Source: Yponomeuta sedellus
Taxonomy: Eukaryota > Arthropoda > Insecta > Lepidoptera > Yponomeutidae
Assembly (NCBI GenBank): GCA_934045075.1
Contig: OW203722.1
Location: forward strand, 25,444,726 to 25,508,725
Reading direction: 5' to 3'
DNA: 64,000 nt
Within the stretch, counting starts at the first letter, position 1; each line of letters opens with the position of its first letter. The translations under genes were made by a program, and so were the position numbers. Of the stretch, positions 10,467-20,900 are shown in pieces. Under the pieces are notes generated by a model that saw only the letters and a program-made list of their open reading frames with translations, was not told the origin of the DNA and made no database searches.

Positions 10467-10811
10467 TCGCTCGTGGCCTAGTCGAACCGATTGATTGGAA
10501 TCAATCGGAGTGATTGGAATCAATCGGAGTGATTGGAATCAATCGGAGTGATTGGAATCAATCACTCCGAAGTATCCGTGCTTCGCAAGGCACGTTAAGC
10601 CATTGGTGCCGGCTGTCATGTAATGGCAGTCGTTAAGCCATGTCAGAGACCTCATGGGCGGCTTGATAACTTCTGACAGTAAGACCCGCCACTGTCTTAC
10701 AATCCTCCACCAACCCGGACTTGGCCTCCGTGGTGGAGTATGGCCTAACCTTCCTGCGATGCAGGAAGAGACCCGTGCCCCAACAGTGGGGACATACAAG
10801 GGATGATATCG
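10467..10811 (+). mobile_element. 5S-SINE lacking the 5S core, with a 19-bp hairpin unit amplified
   Basis: The head begins TCGCTCGTGGCCTAG but then carries about four tandem 19-base units GTGATTGGAATCAATCGGA (roughly 10490-10566). These replace the 5S-like promoter core found in sister copies. The unit contains a GTGATTG-GAAT-CAATCAC hairpin present once elsewhere in the family. The body is complete to ACATACAAGGGATGATATC. Without the core this copy should not be transcribable by itself. Confidence 0.75.
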
Positions 10812-10899
10812 ATTATTTTCTAATACGTTAAAGTGACGAGAGGAGATCACGGAGCCAGTTTCGGTTTTCCGTGGCGCATAAAGATTTAGCAGTAGAAAC
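10812..10899. repeat. Right 88-bp direct repeat flanking a 5S-SINE
   Basis: Second copy of 10379-10466, again from ATTATTTTCTAATACG to AGTAGAAAC. Confidence 0.85.
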
Positions 10900-11254
10900 A
10901 TTTTCTTATGTCTAGGATACTATATCTAAATAAGACTCTGTTAAGTTATATTATAATCCATGCCGTTGTCATTGTTGTTGAAAGGATCAAGCCAACAGAT
11001 AGCTCTAGCGGGTCCATCGCCGCATCTATGTGCAGCGCTCAGCAGTTTGCACGGCTTTGTCTAGGGCCGGTCTGCTTAGTTTCTTTGCAGATAAATAGAA
11101 ACTTCCCTCGCAGACATGTCTCCGACCAAATTGAGTTTTTTTCACGATTTGGCTCGAGAAAAAACTTGCAACTCACAAACACACTGACATGCTTTGTTTA
11201 CTGGTTAAAGAAATTGCAGAGAATCGTAAGTTATTTATTGGAACAGAGTATAGT

Positions 11255-11335
11255 ACTATACCAGTGGAGCGGTAGAACGCCGGCTTCTTAATCTGAAGGG
11301 AACGTAGGTTCAAATCTTGGCTTTACCAATGGCTT
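11255..11335 (+). mobile_element. tRNA-like SINE head
   Basis: Reads CAGTGGAGCGGTAGAACGCC, CTTCTTAATCTGAAGGG, then GTAGGTTCAAATC: an A-box and B-box arrangement with an anticodon arm between. A similar head is at 47218-47300. No long body is recognisable, so this is a short decayed copy and not a functional tRNA. Confidence 0.5.
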
Positions 11336-11370
11336 TTGTTTTCTAAGTTATGTGAAGTCTATAGTATATA

Positions 11371-11735
11371 GAAGCGCTCGTAGCCTAGGCGAACCGAGTG
11401 ATTGGAATCAATCATTTGAGTTAAGCAACAGCAGGCGCGGTCGGGTACAGGATGGGTGACCTTCCGTGACTACCGCTAGTGGCATTTTTCCGAGCGCTTC
11501 CGTGCTACGCAAGGCACGTTAGGCCGTTGGTGCCGGCTGTCATATAATGACAGTCGTTAAGCCATGTCAGAGGCCTTATGGGCGGCTTGATAACTTCTGA
11601 CAGTAAGGCCCGCCACTGTCTTACAATCTTCCACCAACCCGGACTTGGCCCCCGTGGTGGAGTATGGCCTAACCTTCCTGCGGTGCAGGAAGAGACCCGT
11701 GCCCTAGCAGTGGGGACATACAAGGGTTGATAACG
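11371..11735 (+). mobile_element. 5S rRNA-derived SINE, subfamily A, full length
   Basis: One of the two best copies. Order: head GAAGCGCTCGTAGCCTAGG; hairpin GATTGGAATCAATCA; 5S-like core at about 11409-11466 (GAGTTAAGCAACA, GGCGCGGTC, GGATGGGTGACC); CCGCTAGTGGCATTTTTCC; then a body from GGCACGTTAGGCCGTTGG to CATACAAGGGTTGATAACG. In 5S rRNA genes GTTAAGCAAC and GGATGGGTGACC lie in the internal pol III promoter (boxes A and C, bound by TFIIIA), so the same role is inferred here. Confidence 0.85.
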
Positions 11736-11749
11736 ATAGTAGCAATACA

Positions 11750-11945
11750 ACTCGCTAACTGTGAAGGAAAACATCGTGAGGAAACCCTAGTGTCTGAAGT
11801 GTTGTTAACTTACCTAAGAGCTTGAAATTGCTTATCGGCAGTGGGCACGCGTGGTAATTAAGCACATTCTCTCTTCCTCTCTCTCTCTCTCTCTCTCTGT
11901 AAGAGAAGGCATGTGCCCTTGCAATGGGACGTATATGGGCTACAT
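11750..11945 (+). mobile_element. tRNA-SINE/LINE body fragment with (CT)n
   Basis: Contains GAAGGAAAACATCGTGAGGA, CCCTAGTGTCTGAAGTG and GGCAGTGGGCACGCGTGG, the body also present at 62200-62300. A (CT)n run lies at about 11874-11898. Confidence 0.55.
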
Positions 11946-11967
11946 AAAAAACTATACCATTTTTTTT

Positions 11968-12096
11968 AAAAACCTATTTAGAGGAGAGGAAAAAAAAAAT
12001 AAATAAAAATAAAAAAAAAAAAAAAATTTAGCCTCTAAATAGGTTTTTAAATTTGTTTCTTAGCACGGGTTAGTGCATAAAAAATAAAAATAGTGT
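11968..12096 (-). mobile_element. Fold-back SINE lacking the tRNA head
   Basis: Flanked by a 17-bp target duplication AACTATACCATTTTTTT (11951-11967 including one shared A, and 12097-12113). The two arms AAAAACCTATTTAGAGG and CCTCTAAATAGGTTTTT enclose only an A-rich spacer. The far end is CTTAGCACGGGTTAGTGC followed by an A-rich stretch ending AATAGTGT. The tRNA-like promoter is absent, yet the unit inserted as a whole. Confidence 0.8.
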
Positions 12097-12114
12097 AACT
12101 ATACCATTTTTTTT

Positions 12115-12468
12115 GTTTATCGCCAAATGTGCCCCACTGCTGGACAAAGGCCTCCCCTTCCGCTTTCCAAAGAAGTTGAAGGAATTTTATTGGCTAGGTA
12201 CCTCTTTCCAACCCGATAAGAACTTCGTGAGGTCGTTCCTCGACCTCCGCTTCAGCCAGTTGAGGCCATCATTTGTATACCCATGAGAAACGAGTGTGTG
12301 ACGATTTTTACCCACCTGTCTGAGCCCATACGGCTAACGTGGCCCGACCAATTGCACTGCAGCTTAGCGGTTTTGGTTTTTGGATTTTGGTTCTGGAGCG
12401 CAGTACTGTATGACAAATGTTGTCAATCCTTTTTACACTCAGAATACTGTGCTCCATCGATTTCGATA
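12115..12468 (-). pseudogene. LINE C-terminal fragment (QRAMERSMLSVRRID family)
   Basis: The minus strand encodes SMEHSILSVKRIDNICHTVL then RSRTKIQ, matching ERSMLSVRRIDHIRNTTLRS of the copy at 42687-43105. At the left end CCCCACTGCTGGACAAAGGC corresponds to that copy's FAQQW-type terminus. Several frameshifts are present. The 5S-SINE at 12469 lies directly beside it. Confidence 0.6.
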
Positions 12469-12818
12469 ATAACCCTGTATGTCCCCACTGCTGGGGTACA
12501 GGTCTCTTCCTGCGTTGCAGGAAGCTTAGGCCATACTCCACCACGGGGGCCAAGTCCGGGTTGGTGGAGGTTTGTAAGACAGTGGCAGGCTTACTGTCAG
12601 AAGTTATGAAGCCGCCCATTAGGCCTCTGACATGGCTTAACGACTATGATTACATGACAGCTGGCACCCACTTAGCGTGCCTTGCGAAGCACGGAAGCGC
12701 TCGGAAAAATGCCACTAGCGGTAGCAACGGGAGGATTACCTATCCCGCACCTGACCGCGCCTGTTGTTGCTTAACTCGAGTGATTGATTACAATCACTCG
12801 GTTCGACTAGGCCACGTG
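12469..12818 (-). mobile_element. 5S rRNA-derived SINE, subfamily A, near full length
   Basis: Minus-strand copy. The 5' head is at 12800-12818 (GTGGCCTAGTCGAACCG) and the tail at the left (ACATACAGGGTTATTATCG). The core is diverged (GGTGCGGGATAGGTAATCC) but aligns with the copies at 11371 and 47779. Confidence 0.75.
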
Positions 12819-12884
12819 ATCCATAGCCCGCTAGCAAATCTTGAGTCTCGACTTCTGAAATTTGGTCAGTTATATATTGGCCTC

Positions 12885-12960
12885 TGCATCTACGTAATGA
12901 GATGATTTATACAGCGTCTAGTGGCATCTTCACTCACACTAGATAGGTGAAGGGACCACT
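12885..12960. repeat. Dispersed repeat of unknown class
   Basis: GAGATGATTTATACAGCGTC then a CACTCACACTAGATRGGTGA block occurs here, at about 36405-36505 and at about 56800-56865. No termini or coding could be recognised. Confidence 0.5.
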
Positions 12961-13102
12961 CGGATGCTGCAGTGCCTGGGACATGGTTTCGGTTTGCCCG
13001 GCACCTATACCACCCTGACAGTTTAGTCGGCCTAGCACACAGGAAAGACTAGTCAATACGATTGGAGCCAACCAAGTCGCGGATTATCTCACGATGTTTT
13101 CC

Positions 13103-13166
13103 TTCACGGTAGCATGTGGTTTTGCGACTACAAATTTGTGGTCGCAAAAACACATGCTACCGTGAA
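13103..13166. repeat. Inverted repeat, 26-bp arms
   Basis: TTCACGGTAGCATGTGG... at 13103-13128 is repeated inverted at 13141-13166 with one mismatch and a 12-base loop. It lies at the body end of the tRNA-SINE head at 13183-13290. Confidence 0.75.
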
Positions 13167-13182
13167 ATGAAATTAAATCCAA

Positions 13183-13290
13183 ATGAAATTAAACAAAGTC
13201 ATGCCCGCACTGGGGATTGAACCTGGGTCTCTCGCTTGCGAATCCATTGTTCTACCCACTGAGCTACCACCACTCCTATATACTTGTGGA
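13183..13290 (-). mobile_element. tRNA-derived SINE head
   Basis: The minus strand reads GTGGTGGTAGCTCAGTGGG, AATGGATTCGCAAGCG and CAGGTTCAATCCCCAG: A box, anticodon arm and B box in tRNA spacing. The body continues leftward into ATTTCATTT and the 13103-13166 hairpin. Short oligonucleotide runs and the missing 3' tRNA end argue against a real tRNA gene. Confidence 0.6.
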
Positions 13291-13445
13291 TTTGCATTAG
13301 TGATAGCGATGGTCGAACGAGATAATTGAGTTGGTGGAATGGCATGGCAAGGGATTGTGAGAGTTGGTCTTTAGGGAAAAAGACCTATACCTAGCAGTAG
13401 TAGGTCGATGATGATGATGATGAGAAGTAAAACCACTAGGCAAGC

Positions 13446-13700
13446 CAACGGCCTCGGTAGCGCAGCGGTTTGGCACGCTGACTGTTAAACCGACGGTCTC
13501 AGGTTCGATCCCCGGCCGGTTTAAACTAGGAAACGAACTTTCCTAGTTTGTCTCGGGTCCTGGATGTTAGCTATGTATTTATTGTATTAAATCTACCGTC
13601 GAGTTAACACCTGTAACACAAGTCATTTAGTTGTAATTAGTATAGGGCTAACGAGATCTGTGTAATATGTCCATGTATATTTATTTATTTAAGCCTTTTT
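13446..13700 (+). mobile_element. tRNA-derived SINE with LINE-type tail
   Basis: Head CGGCCTCGGTAGCGCAGCGG (A box), GTTAAACCGACGGTCTC, then AGGTTCGATCCCCGGCCGG (B box and closing stem). The body carries CTCGGGTCCTGGATGTTAGC and ends in an AT-rich TATTTATTTATTTAAG tail. Confidence 0.65.
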
Positions 13701-14575
13701 CTATTGTTTTTTAATAGGAAAGTGCAATAATACCAACCTATTCAATGGTCGACAGCGCAAGATCTCGCCTTTTACTCTTAAACAAGCGTCGAGCCGTAAT
13801 GAAAGCCATTTATCTAAGTAATGTGCTCTAGGATAAGGAGTAATATGATATTACATCGTCTAGCAGACGATGGGGTCATTATGAGACATGGTAGCTGCAC
13901 TGGGTTCGGCTTGGTAGGTCTGTTTGTTTGTCTACGCCGGAGACTCTTGGAAGTTAACTCGACGATAATCGAGACTTAAACATTTATTTTAAAGGAATGA
14001 CGTTGTTTATTTGTTTGTTTGTTTGTTTGTTTGTTTATTTGTTTGTTTAAAAAAGGGTCTTTATTTTTCATAAACATTACATAATGTAGGTTAACACACA
14101 CACAGTTTACACACACATTAGTACATACGATCACAAATTAATGTTATAGTAACTCGGCAGGCTAAGGCGCCTATAAAAGTTTTATAATAAAATTACTATT
14201 TATTGTAGTACCTAGGCCCCTTTGCCGAGAGCACAGCATCACACGCAGCATCGATAAACAAAGATTCGCTGCCGATGTTTGCATCAAGTTTGTGACAATT
14301 GTGTGAAATTTAAATTTAAAGAATAATTATACCGTAGTCTTAATTAAAAAAAAAACACAATTGGCAACGTTTCTTTAATCGGTAGTTCGGTAGACAATAT
14401 AAATTGTTAAGAACGCTATTATAATAAAAAAGTGTCTCACTATCTTGATTGAAGTAAATTGATAATTCAAAAAAATTATTCAAAGTAGTGCTACTTACTA
14501 GTTACTTATTTTTAATGAAAGTATAAGTTAGGTGTACCATTAAAAATCTAGATCATTTTGGAGAAAAAGTGGACA
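13701..14575. other. No gene; (TTTG)n tract
   Basis: AT-rich. The stretch 14006-14050 is an interrupted (TTTG)n microsatellite. Nothing else was recognised. Confidence 0.5.
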
Positions 14576-14587
14576 AAAAACTGTAAA

Positions 14588-14650
14588 ATGGTTGCGGGTT
14601 CGAGTTCCACCCGGCATGGGTGGAATTTTTAGCCTCTAAATAGGTTTTTG
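14588..14650 (+). mobile_element. Fold-back tRNA SINE, 5'-truncated
   Basis: A 63-bp copy flanked by AAAAACTGTAAA (14576-14587 and 14651-14662). It begins inside the B-box half of the head (GGTTGCGGGTTCGAG) and keeps the 3' end AGCCTCTAAATAGGTTTTT. The 5' loss with an intact 3' end fixes the direction of reverse transcription. Confidence 0.8.
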
Positions 14651-15055
14651 AAAAACTGTAAAGTTCATCTTTTATTCTAAAACCCATGATTGCACCACAC
14701 CGCAATCTGTAACGCTCGCGAAACACCTCCTGGCACTGACTGAAAATCAGCGCTGAAGGCTTGCCCATCAGCATAGGCTGAGTCAGTTGCCGTATATAGC
14801 GGCAGTGACACGCCGTGACCTTAAGTGTTCTTTCCTTTTTTTTAAATGTTATTTAGTAATGTGTTTTAAGTTTGTTTTGTTACTGTGGCGTGTGTACTGT
14901 GGCTATAATAAATGTTTTCTTCTTCTTCTTCTCATGTTTTCTAAAACAATTAATATTTAACAGAGTTCACATAATTATTCTAAAATAGAAATAATTTTGA
15001 ATATATTAGAATGATTTTTATTAATAAAATAGGTACCCAGTTGCGGCAAACTACA

Positions 15056-15118
15056 GACAGGGCGCTATGGCGCTCGTTAGAGGAGGGCTATGTCCAGTAG
15101 TGGACCAGTATAGCCTGA
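15056..15118 (+). mobile_element. RTE-like 3' tail fragment
   Basis: Reads CAGGGCGCTATGGCGCTCG, GGGCTATGTCCAGTAGTGGA and ATAGCCTGAC. It is only the shared tail, so parent LINE and SINE cannot be told apart. Confidence 0.55.
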
Positions 15119-15189
15119 CTACACGACACACGACACACGCAGTTACGCATAACAGTAGTATGAGTATGACTCCGTATGAGTTAAATCCT

Positions 15190-15489
15190 CTAGAGTGCCC
15201 ACCGCAGATTGACAACTTCAAGCGCTTTGTTTCGTGAAGAGCTGGAACTTCCTTTCCGAAGCGCCATGTAACAAATACTGAAAACAAGCAAACCCGAGAG
15301 GGTGGCTAGCGTGAAAATAATAGCGAGTCTATGAGGCGATGGGTCATCACAGCAGTTTATTGCACCCCGTGCGTCTTCATTTGCCGCGATCGGAACATAT
15401 GGCACGGAGTGCGCCTTCCTATTTACAGGACAAATAACTCTATCACTAGATGGGCCAGTCTGACTTAGAAAAGGTCTACCTCTATCTAC
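15190..15489 (-). CDS. Candidate terminal exon of a single-pass membrane protein (partial)
   Basis: A minus-strand frame is open for 99 codons up to a TAG at 15190-15192. It begins just after ACCTAG, a possible splice acceptor preceded by a pyrimidine-rich stretch. The product has a polar N-terminal part with Cys in CPVNRKAHSVPYVPIAANE and INCCDDPSPHR. A strongly hydrophobic segment follows (LAIIFTLATLSGLLVFSICY), then a basic, Ser-rich tail (MALRKGSSSSSRNK) ending EVVNLRWAL. That is the layout of an ectodomain, one membrane span and a short cytoplasmic tail. No ATG and no family recognised; upstream exons would lie at higher coordinates. A chance frame remains possible. Confidence 0.4.
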   Translation of the reverse strand, partial: VDRGRPFLSQTGPSSDRVICPVNRKAHSVPYVPIAANEDARGAINCCDDPSPHRLAIIFTLATLSGLLVFSICYMALRKGSSSSSRNKALEVVNLRWAL

Positions 15490-15545
15490 CTAGGTCCGGG
15501 TGAGACGGGTAAACGTCAAACGTTGGTCTCATAACAATGTAAACA

Positions 15546-15760
15546 CTTTTAAAAAACCCATTTAGAGGCTAAAAATTCCACCCATGCTGGGATTCGAACC
15601 AGCGACCTCTGGCTATCCATGCCAGCGCTCTTTCCAACTGAGCTAATGGGCGACTCACCGGCATTAGTGAAATTTCGAACCTCTTTACACTATTCTCTGT
15701 ATTTCGTACAGGCAGCGACATCTGGCTAAAGTAAATTGCATCACTTACAGCCCCAAGTAC
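15546..15760 (-). mobile_element. Fold-back tRNA SINE, long-leader subtype
   Basis: The minus strand reads GCAAAGTAGGTACTTGGGGC, TGCAATTTACTTTAGCCAG, GAATAGTGTAAAGAGGTTCG, then the tRNA-like head (TAGCTCAGTTGGAAAGAGCG and GGTTCGAATCCCAGC) and the AGCCTCTAAATGGG 3' end. Its leader start matches the copy at 30525-30757, not the ACACTATTTT start of the type copy. Confidence 0.75.
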
Positions 15761-15772
15761 CTACTTTGCTTT

Positions 15773-15935
15773 AATCCCCACGCTGGGCATGCGGGTTGGG
15801 AATCGCAGTTTCATGGAATTGTACTGCAGGGGGCGCTGCTGCCCACCCCCCAGTTTGTGTCCCTTGGTCGCCTTTTACGACACCCGCGGGAAGAATTGGG
15901 TTGGTGCTATTCTCTAGGCCGACACCACACGACAC
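15773..15935 (-). mobile_element. SINE with RTE-like tail, 3' part missing
   Basis: Minus-strand copy from GTGTGGTGTCGGCCTAGAG to CCCAGCGTGGGGATTAAAGC. The shared 3' tail is absent, which is unusual for a retroposed copy and suggests later deletion. Confidence 0.65.
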
Positions 15936-16649
15936 TTAGACGACTACGCCTAAGCTTAGTCCATTTCTATATTTTGATATACCAAAGACAACGCTGTAAT
16001 TTATACTCCAATTTACAGCAATATTTTTCGCACACATCGGCGCTCAAGTGGCATAAATCATACGCACAATGAGCACGACGGGTCACAATAGGTCCACAAC
16101 AGGCCGTCCCCTGGCGGGATAGTCGGTATTATCTCATTAGTGGCCACTAATGAAAAGGACGTGCCTGATAACTTGGTAGGTGGGCCGTGGAGACTAGTGA
16201 TGTGGCGTGAGCGGTACTGTGAACTGACGCGTACTGCACAATAATGTAATTTACGCCTAGTTTAGTTTGGATTTAGCACCAAACGATTGTTGTAATTTTT
16301 ACATGTAATTTTTGTTTTTTAAAATAAATAATTTTATTTATTTATTATTATTAATTTGCATCAGTTTAAGGTTTTAGAATAATTAATGTAAACTGTGAAT
16401 AAGGGGCGTAATTTCAAATGACTAGTGGCCTTATTTTTACAACGCAATTCCTGCAAACACTCCAAAAAAGCTGACTATACTTTAGTCTGTGATTGAATTT
16501 CACAAGTATAATGTGCCTCTAGAAGTGCTTTAGTGAAACTATGTTTTTATAAACAAACCAACAAGATTGCAGCTTATTTGTCCATTTTTTCTCCAAAATA
16601 ATCTTTATTTTGAAAATAAACATCTAGTTTTACTTGTAAAGTTGATTAA
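15936..16649. other. No gene recognised
   Basis: AT-rich. A perfect 18-base palindrome CATTAGTGGCCACTAATG is present near 16134. At about 16575-16610, TCCATTTTTTCTCCAAAATAA resembles the acceptor-like stretch of the multi-copy gene remnants at 23745 and 45374. Confidence 0.4.
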
Positions 16650-16803
16650 GGGCTGATTTTTCAATAGTCAGATTACTTTTATTTTTGACAGTAATCTTTA
16701 TTTGATTTTATTTTTAGGTTTGACATAATTTTCATACATAAGCTGTTAAACCGCCATTTTTATTCCTCAGATAAAAGTTATCTGACTGTTGAAAAATCAG
16801 CCC
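16650..16803. mobile_element. MITE with ~24-bp TIRs and TAA target duplication
   Basis: GGGCTGATTTTTCAATAGTC at the left mirrors GACTGTTGAAAAATCAGCCC at the right. TAA flanks both sides (16647-16649 and 16804-16806). A 3-bp TAA duplication fits PIF/Harbinger-type MITEs. The 154-bp body is non-coding. Confidence 0.75.
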
Positions 16804-17260
16804 TAAGTCACACGTTCTGTTTAATTTGAATACGACACTTTAATATTGATTTTTGATATCTGGGTTAGGTATGTGTTACTAGTAATTTTGATTGTAGGTC
16901 CATAAAAGGCACACTAATTAGTTTGCGTTTAAAGTGTTCAAACAACTAATATTTATTCAAACCTTGCACCCTCGTAGAGTTAGAACTTTCAAAAAGGTAA
17001 TTCCTCAATGCTATTGAGATCGCGTAGTTTTTCACCTTCGATAATGAATAGATCTGCACAAAGGAAATCCTTATAAGTATGAGTTATAGGAGGATGAGTA
17101 TATTGTGATAAATGGCAACAATTCTAACTATTTTATACTTTATTTTACACAAAAATCATACAGAAAACACAAAGTTTACAAAGTGAACATGGCGAGGTTA
17201 TTTCAATAGAAATCTCTAATGTAAGTAACTACTCATTAGTTCAATTTACCTATCTGTGGG

Positions 17261-17604
17261 TGTTCACGCCTTTGATACCAGATCAAGCTTCACACACGCA
17301 TTACATATGTCAACGACGACATATGTCAAAAAAGGAAGATCACGTCATTTTGGACCAATCAAATGCAAGAAGGTGCGGTGCTGTCAGACCAATAGCCAAT
17401 AGAAGCGCGCCAACGATTCACATTTTGCTTAGCGACTTTTTTTTAACCTTCACTAGACCTCTACGTGGCTAACGAGCTTTCACACATGAACTTGTTGTAA
17501 TTTATTTCGAATTAAATGTAAAAATTAATAATCGCAAAGCTGCTGCATCATTCATCGACTGCCTTCCTCATCTGCATCCTCATCACCGTGTCCGATCGCG
17601 GACA
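17261..17604 (+). repeat. BEL/Pao 5' LTR
   Basis: 344 bp from TGTTCACGCC to CGCGGACA. The U3-like part carries an inverted pair ACATATGTC / GACATATGT, and CCAAT-type words (GGACCAATCAAATG, GACCAATAGCCAATAG). No canonical TATA or AATAAA is present. TTAAATGTAAAAATTAATAA near 17510 is the likeliest A-rich termination signal. Confidence 0.95.
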
Positions 17605-17606
17605 TT

Positions 17607-17624
17607 TGGTACTCCGGAGCCGGA
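17607..17624 (+). other. Candidate primer-binding site of the BEL/Pao element
   Basis: TGGTACTCCGGAGCCGGA begins two bases after the 5' LTR. It starts with TGG, the complement of a tRNA CCA end. The matching tRNA was not identified from memory. Confidence 0.55.
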
Positions 17625-17909
17625 TAGAAGCTACGAACCATCTACTGGAGACCAGCGACTTGGATAGTAGACGGGAGAACGCGCACTTGGCAGCGAAGAA
17701 GATCGGCACCAGCCATCGTCAGCAGCATAACGCATCTGGTGAGACGTACCAGCCACCAATTCCAAGCCCCTGTCCTTATACTCAGTTGTGTCAGGGCCAT
17801 GCCTTTCTGAATTCCAGCACATCTGGGTGCCTAGCCTGCCGCGAGCCGTGCAGTGGTCATTTCCAGCTACTACAGAGCGTAAGTGCTTCAGTTTCCTTTG
17901 TGCGCCAAT

Positions 17910-20900
17910 ATGACTAGCAGTGGAGATGAAAGTGACACTAGCAAAGTGGAAATTAAGTTACTTAATAAAAAGCGGGGTTCTCTAAAGGGCAGGCTTACGA
18001 ACTTCATTAAGTACCTGGACAGTTTCAGTGATTCGATTCTTTCAGTCAGCCAACAGGCAGAAATAAAGTTGCGCATGCAAGGAGCTTTAAGCTTGTTCAC
18101 AGAATTTAGTGCAATTCAGAACCGAATCGATGAAATTGTGCCAGAAAGTGAATTGCTAAAACAGCTTGAGGCTAGAGAGAACTTCGAGGCCACTTATTAC
18201 AGTGCAATTGCTAAAGCTCAATGCATGTGTAATGATATTGCTGAAAGCTCGAGAAAGCAAAATACGTCAGTGTCCGTGCAATTGCCCACCATAACGCTTC
18301 CTACCTTTGACGGACAATATGAGCACTGGCTAGAATTTCGCGACACATTCGAGTCCCTGGTCCACAATAATGGAAAAATTGATTCATTTGGCAAATTACA
18401 CTATTTAAAGAGATCTCTGACAGGGGACGCTAAGCTTGTGATAGATTCTATTGAAGTATCAAGCGCAAATTATACGATTGCATGGGATCTACTATTAAAT
18501 CGCTATAACAACAATAGATTGCTCATACATACCCATGTTAAGTCGCTATTTTCACTTCAAACACTCACAAAAGAATCACCTGACTTAATCCGGAAGTTTG
18601 TAGACACTATTTTCAAAAATCTACGATCACTAAATGTTCTCGGTGAGCCTACTGACTCGTGGGACACTTTAATAATATACATGGCCGTATCTAAGCTGGA
18701 TCCAATAACCGAGCGTGAATGGGAACAACACAAAAGTTCATTGTTGTCCACCAAGTCAGACGATTCTCAAGCGCCTTTGAAATTGAGTGATTTACTGAAA
18801 TTTCTAAGAGACAGGGCTGATATGCTGGAGACACTTAATTTAAATCACACAAAATCAACACACAATGCACGTGACTCGAAAAAACAAAGCTACACGCCAA
18901 ACACAGCTAAAATCCACTGCAATGTAGTCACTGACAAAATTACGCAAAAAACACATTTCAAGCGGTCGACGGCGAAGAGGTCGTGTTTCGCATGCAATGG
19001 GAACCATCCGCTATATTCATGCCAAACATTTCTTGATTATTCGTTGCAGGATAGGATTAAAATTGTGCGCGACAACAAGTTATGCGAAAACTGTTTCCGT
19101 TTAGGACACGCAAGCAGTGAATGTCGTAATGGGCCGTGTAGAAAGTGTGAAAAGAAGCACAATTCACTAATTCATTGTGATGACGGAGCTGCTGAGAGCC
19201 AAGTAAACCATCGCGCGGTGACCCTTTTCGCGACTGAAAAGGAGCTAAATACTTTGATTCCCAGCAGCCCGCTCACCACTACATCAACAAACAATAAATT
19301 ACATTTGCAAGATAACGCACACAAGAATGACGTACAATGCGCACACTCGTCTTCGGTGCAACCCGTTCTGTTGTCAACGGCTATAGTGGAGATCCCTGAT
19401 AATTTAGGTATTTACCACAAAGCACGCGCAATATTAGACAGCGGAAGCGAACGCAGTTTTATTACAAAATCACTATGTGACAAATTGAACGCGCAACTAA
19501 TACAGTCCGCTCAAACTATACAAGGTGTCGGAGGTTTCGTCACACAAAGCGCACAGACTTGTAAAATTGAAATTAATTCCGTGGCGAGCACCTTTACTAA
19601 GCGTATGGAGTGTTTTGTTTTGCCGCAAATAACATCACATCTACCCAGTGTAGCTATGGATAGATCTCACTTTCACATTCCAGAGCACATTCAATTAGCT
19701 GATCCTAGTTTTTATGAAAGTTTACCTATAGACTTGTTGTTGGGTGTCGATGTTTTCTGGGATCTTTTAACTGAAGGTGGGATGCGCTTATCAAATGGGC
19801 CCCACTTACAAAATACAAAGCTGGGGTGGGTTATTTCTGGGACTTTATTTACGCACAATAAAGGACAAAACAAAAACTTCTGTCATTTCACGCAATCTAT
19901 AGACAGTATGGAAGCTATAGATAGTCAACTACGTAAGTTCTGGGAGATTGAGGAGATGCCTTCAGACAATAAATTTAGCGAATGTTTCAGTACGGAGGAG
20001 CAAGCGTGTGAGGATCACTTTGTTAAGACAACAGAACGGCTTGCTAACGGGAGATTTTGTGTGCAAATACCTTTAAAACACTCACCTGACACTTTAGGTC
20101 AATCGAACATGCAAGCGGAGCGTAGGTTTTTAGCATTAGAGCGACGCCTTCAGCGAAACAATAGTTACAAACGAATGTACACTGACTTTATCCACGAATA
20201 TATTCGTCTAGGTCACATGAGTTTAGTCACTTCACACGGCACGCCACATTATTTCATGCCTCACCATGGTGTTTTTCGTCAGCACGCAACAACCACGAAG
20301 CTCAGGGTGGTCTTCGACGCCAGTGCAGCCACATCGTCCGGCAAGTCTCTAAACGAATTGCAGTTAGTCGGGCCACCTATACAGGGTGACCTAATTGCGA
20401 TTCTGTTGAGATTTCGCGAGAACCGGTACGTGGCCTGTGCGGATGTTGAAAAAATGTACCGTCAGATTATGGTAAACGAAAAACAACGTGATTTACAGTT
20501 GATCTTCTGGCGCGACGAACCAACCATTCCACTTCAAATTTACAGGTTGAACACGGTCACTTACGGAACTGCTTCCGCACCGTTTTTAAGCTGTAGATGC
20601 TTGAAACAGCTGGCGCTGGAGAGTTCGGATCCTGATGTGGCAAGAACCATCGCAGAGGACTTTTATGTTGATGATCTTATATGTGGCCACTCCAGTGCGA
20701 CTAAGTTATTGGAGATTTGCGGAAAAACCGCGAACGTTTTAAATTCAGCGTGTTTTCCGTTACGCAAATGGATTTTCAACTTTGACTGTACTTGTCTCGA
20801 TGGCGTACAACGCAAGCCGAGCTCTAAAGAATTGTCACTAGGCGAACACACACACAGCAAAACACTGGGCCTCGGTTGGTACAACAAAAGTGATGAATTA

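Noticed and set aside
17588..17917. 109-codon frame in the leader of the BEL/Pao element, overlapping the main ORF start
   Set aside because: It contains no ATG and starts inside the LTR; it lies over the primer-binding site and leader.
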